From contig NZ_PPXY01000013.1 in assembly GCF_021655115.1 (NCBI RefSeq), forward strand, positions 1 through 64,000: DNA of 64,000 nt. The letters are read 5' to 3'. This document shows, one piece after another, positions 63,179 through 64,000 of the stretch. Source of the DNA: Clostridium sp. Cult3. Its GTDB lineage: Bacteria > Bacillota > Clostridia > Tissierellales > Tepidimicrobiaceae. Each line of letters starts with the position of its first letter. Within the stretch, counting starts at the first letter, position 1. Under the pieces are notes generated by a model, which made no database searches, was not told where the DNA came from, and was given only the letters and a program-made list of their open reading frames with translations. The position numbers were made by a program, and so were the translations under genes.

Positions 63179-64000
63179 ATGAGGAATATTGGTTTACATG
63201 AAATAAGACGGGAATTTTTAGATTTTTTTCAGGAAAAGGGTCATTTAGCCATGGAAAGTTTTTCTCTAGTGCCCCAAAATGACAGAAGTTTATTATTGAT
63301 AAATGCTGGTATGGCTCCATTGAAACCTTACTTTACTGGAGAAAAAACTCCACCTAACAAAAGAATTGTTACCTGTCAAAAATGTATTAGGACTGGAGAT
63401 ATTGAAAATGTAGGTAAAACCGATAGACATGCTACTTTTTTTGAAATGCTTGGTAATTTTTCTTTTGGTGATTATTTCAAGGAAGAGGCTATAAAATGGG
63501 CTTGGGAGTTCTTAACGGAATGTATGGAAATACCAGAAAAGGACTTATGGGCTTCTATTTATGAGGAGGATGAAGAAGCTTTTGACATTTGGAATAAGGT
63601 CATAGGTTTAGAAGAGGATAGAATAGTTCCCTTAGGAAAGGAAGATAATTTCTGGGAATTAGAGGTTGGCCCTTGCGGACCTTGTTCTGAAATCTATATA
63701 GATAGAGGGGAAGAATATGGTTGTGGGGAAGCAACCTGTAGGCCGGGTTGTGAGTGCGATAGATTCATTGAAGTATGGAACCTTGTTTTTACCCAGTATA
63801 ATAAAGATGAGGCAGGAAATTACTATCCATTAGAACACCCAAATATAGATACGGGAATGGGACTTGAGAGAATTGCTGCTGTTATGGAAGGGGCTAAAAA
63901 CATATTTGAAGTAAATGAAATTCAAGACATACTTCATTCTGTAGAGAAGATATCTGGAAAGCTCTATGGAAAGGATCATAAAATAGATACTTCCATCAGG
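63179..64000 (+). CDS. alaS: Alanyl-tRNA synthetase, 5' part (runs off the window)
   Basis: The first 274 residues are present with no stop before the window end. The class II core is clear: [17 protein letters not shown] at the N-terminus, [33 protein letters not shown] (motif 2 region), [14 protein letters not shown], and motif 3 [15 protein letters not shown]. The editing and C-terminal domains lie outside. ATG 63179 is 8 bases after AGAGAGGTG. It has its own consensus promoter and a hairpin leader. Confidence 0.95.
   Translation, partial: MRNIGLHEIRREFLDFFQEKGHLAMESFSLVPQNDRSLLLINAGMAPLKPYFTGEKTPPNKRIVTCQKCIRTGDIENVGKTDRHATFFEMLGNFSFGDYFKEEAIKWAWEFLTECMEIPEKDLWASIYEEDEEAFDIWNKVIGLEEDRIVPLGKEDNFWELEVGPCGPCSEIYIDRGEEYGCGEATCRPGCECDRFIEVWNLVFTQYNKDEAGNYYPLEHPNIDTGMGLERIAAVMEGAKNIFEVNEIQDILHSVEKISGKLYGKDHKIDTSIR

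Overview
The window is a 64-kb piece of an AT-rich, endospore-forming Firmicute chromosome. It suggests an anaerobic, amino-acid-fermenting member of the Clostridia, probably close to Tissierellales or Peptostreptococcales. The evidence is the low GC, many TTG/GTG starts behind strong AGGAGG-type ribosome sites, spoIIGA-sigE-sigG next to the division cluster, T-box leaders on aminoacyl-tRNA synthetase genes, a DAP-type MurE, and a complete set of genes for oxidative ornithine fermentation. Species cannot be fixed from the sequence. I saw no rRNA, tRNA, CRISPR array, insertion sequence or prophage.

Layout: (1) 0-4.8 kb: aroC-aroB-aroA (shikimate pathway), then a PduL-type phosphotransacylase with deoC. 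(2) 4.8-10.1 kb: ychF on the minus strand, then pstSCAB behind a Pho-box-like promoter, and a YhcN-type sporulation lipoprotein. (3) 10.2-12.3 kb: a YfmF-like M16 protein and lgt. (4) 12.5-27.9 kb: the dcw cluster, mraZ-rsmH-ftsL-spoVD/pbpB-murE-mraY-murD-ftsW-murG-murA-divIB-DUF881-DUF881-sbp-ftsZ. It lacks murF, murC, murB and ftsA. mraZ is preceded by three perfectly phased 10-bp repeats that look like MraZ's own operator. (5) 28-34.7 kb: spoIIGA-sigE, sigG, ymxH, nrdR, pgeF and the two-component pair phoP-phoR. (6) 34.7-44.2 kb: a sigma-54 activator followed by ord-ortA-ortB-oraS-oraE-glmL-orr. A textbook -24/-12 promoter and a paired-dyad upstream element lie between activator and operon. 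(7) 44.3-53.2 kb: rarA, asnS and leuS (each with a T-box leader), a DegV protein, an SDR threonine dehydrogenase and a sugar nucleotidyltransferase. (8) 53.2-58.8 kb: a minus-strand accessory island (Asp-box propeller-like protein, two duplicated GT2 glycosyltransferases, an amidohydrolase broken by one in-frame TAA, a GT4 glycosyltransferase) and a divergent SPOCS-like spore-protein candidate. (9) 58.8-64 kb: iscR-iscS-iscU, a PRC-barrel protein, a 56-residue YtxH-like protein, an AI-2E-family permease and the 5' part of alaS, which runs off the window.

Together the genes cover cell-wall synthesis and division, the switch to sporulation, phosphate scavenging, and energy from ornithine (racemase, aminomutase, dehydrogenase and thiolase yielding acetyl-CoA and D-alanine). 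The least explained parts are the ornithine control region (36.1-36.3 kb), the spore-surface-like island (53.2-58.8 kb) and the short attenuator-like leaders before aroC and alaS.
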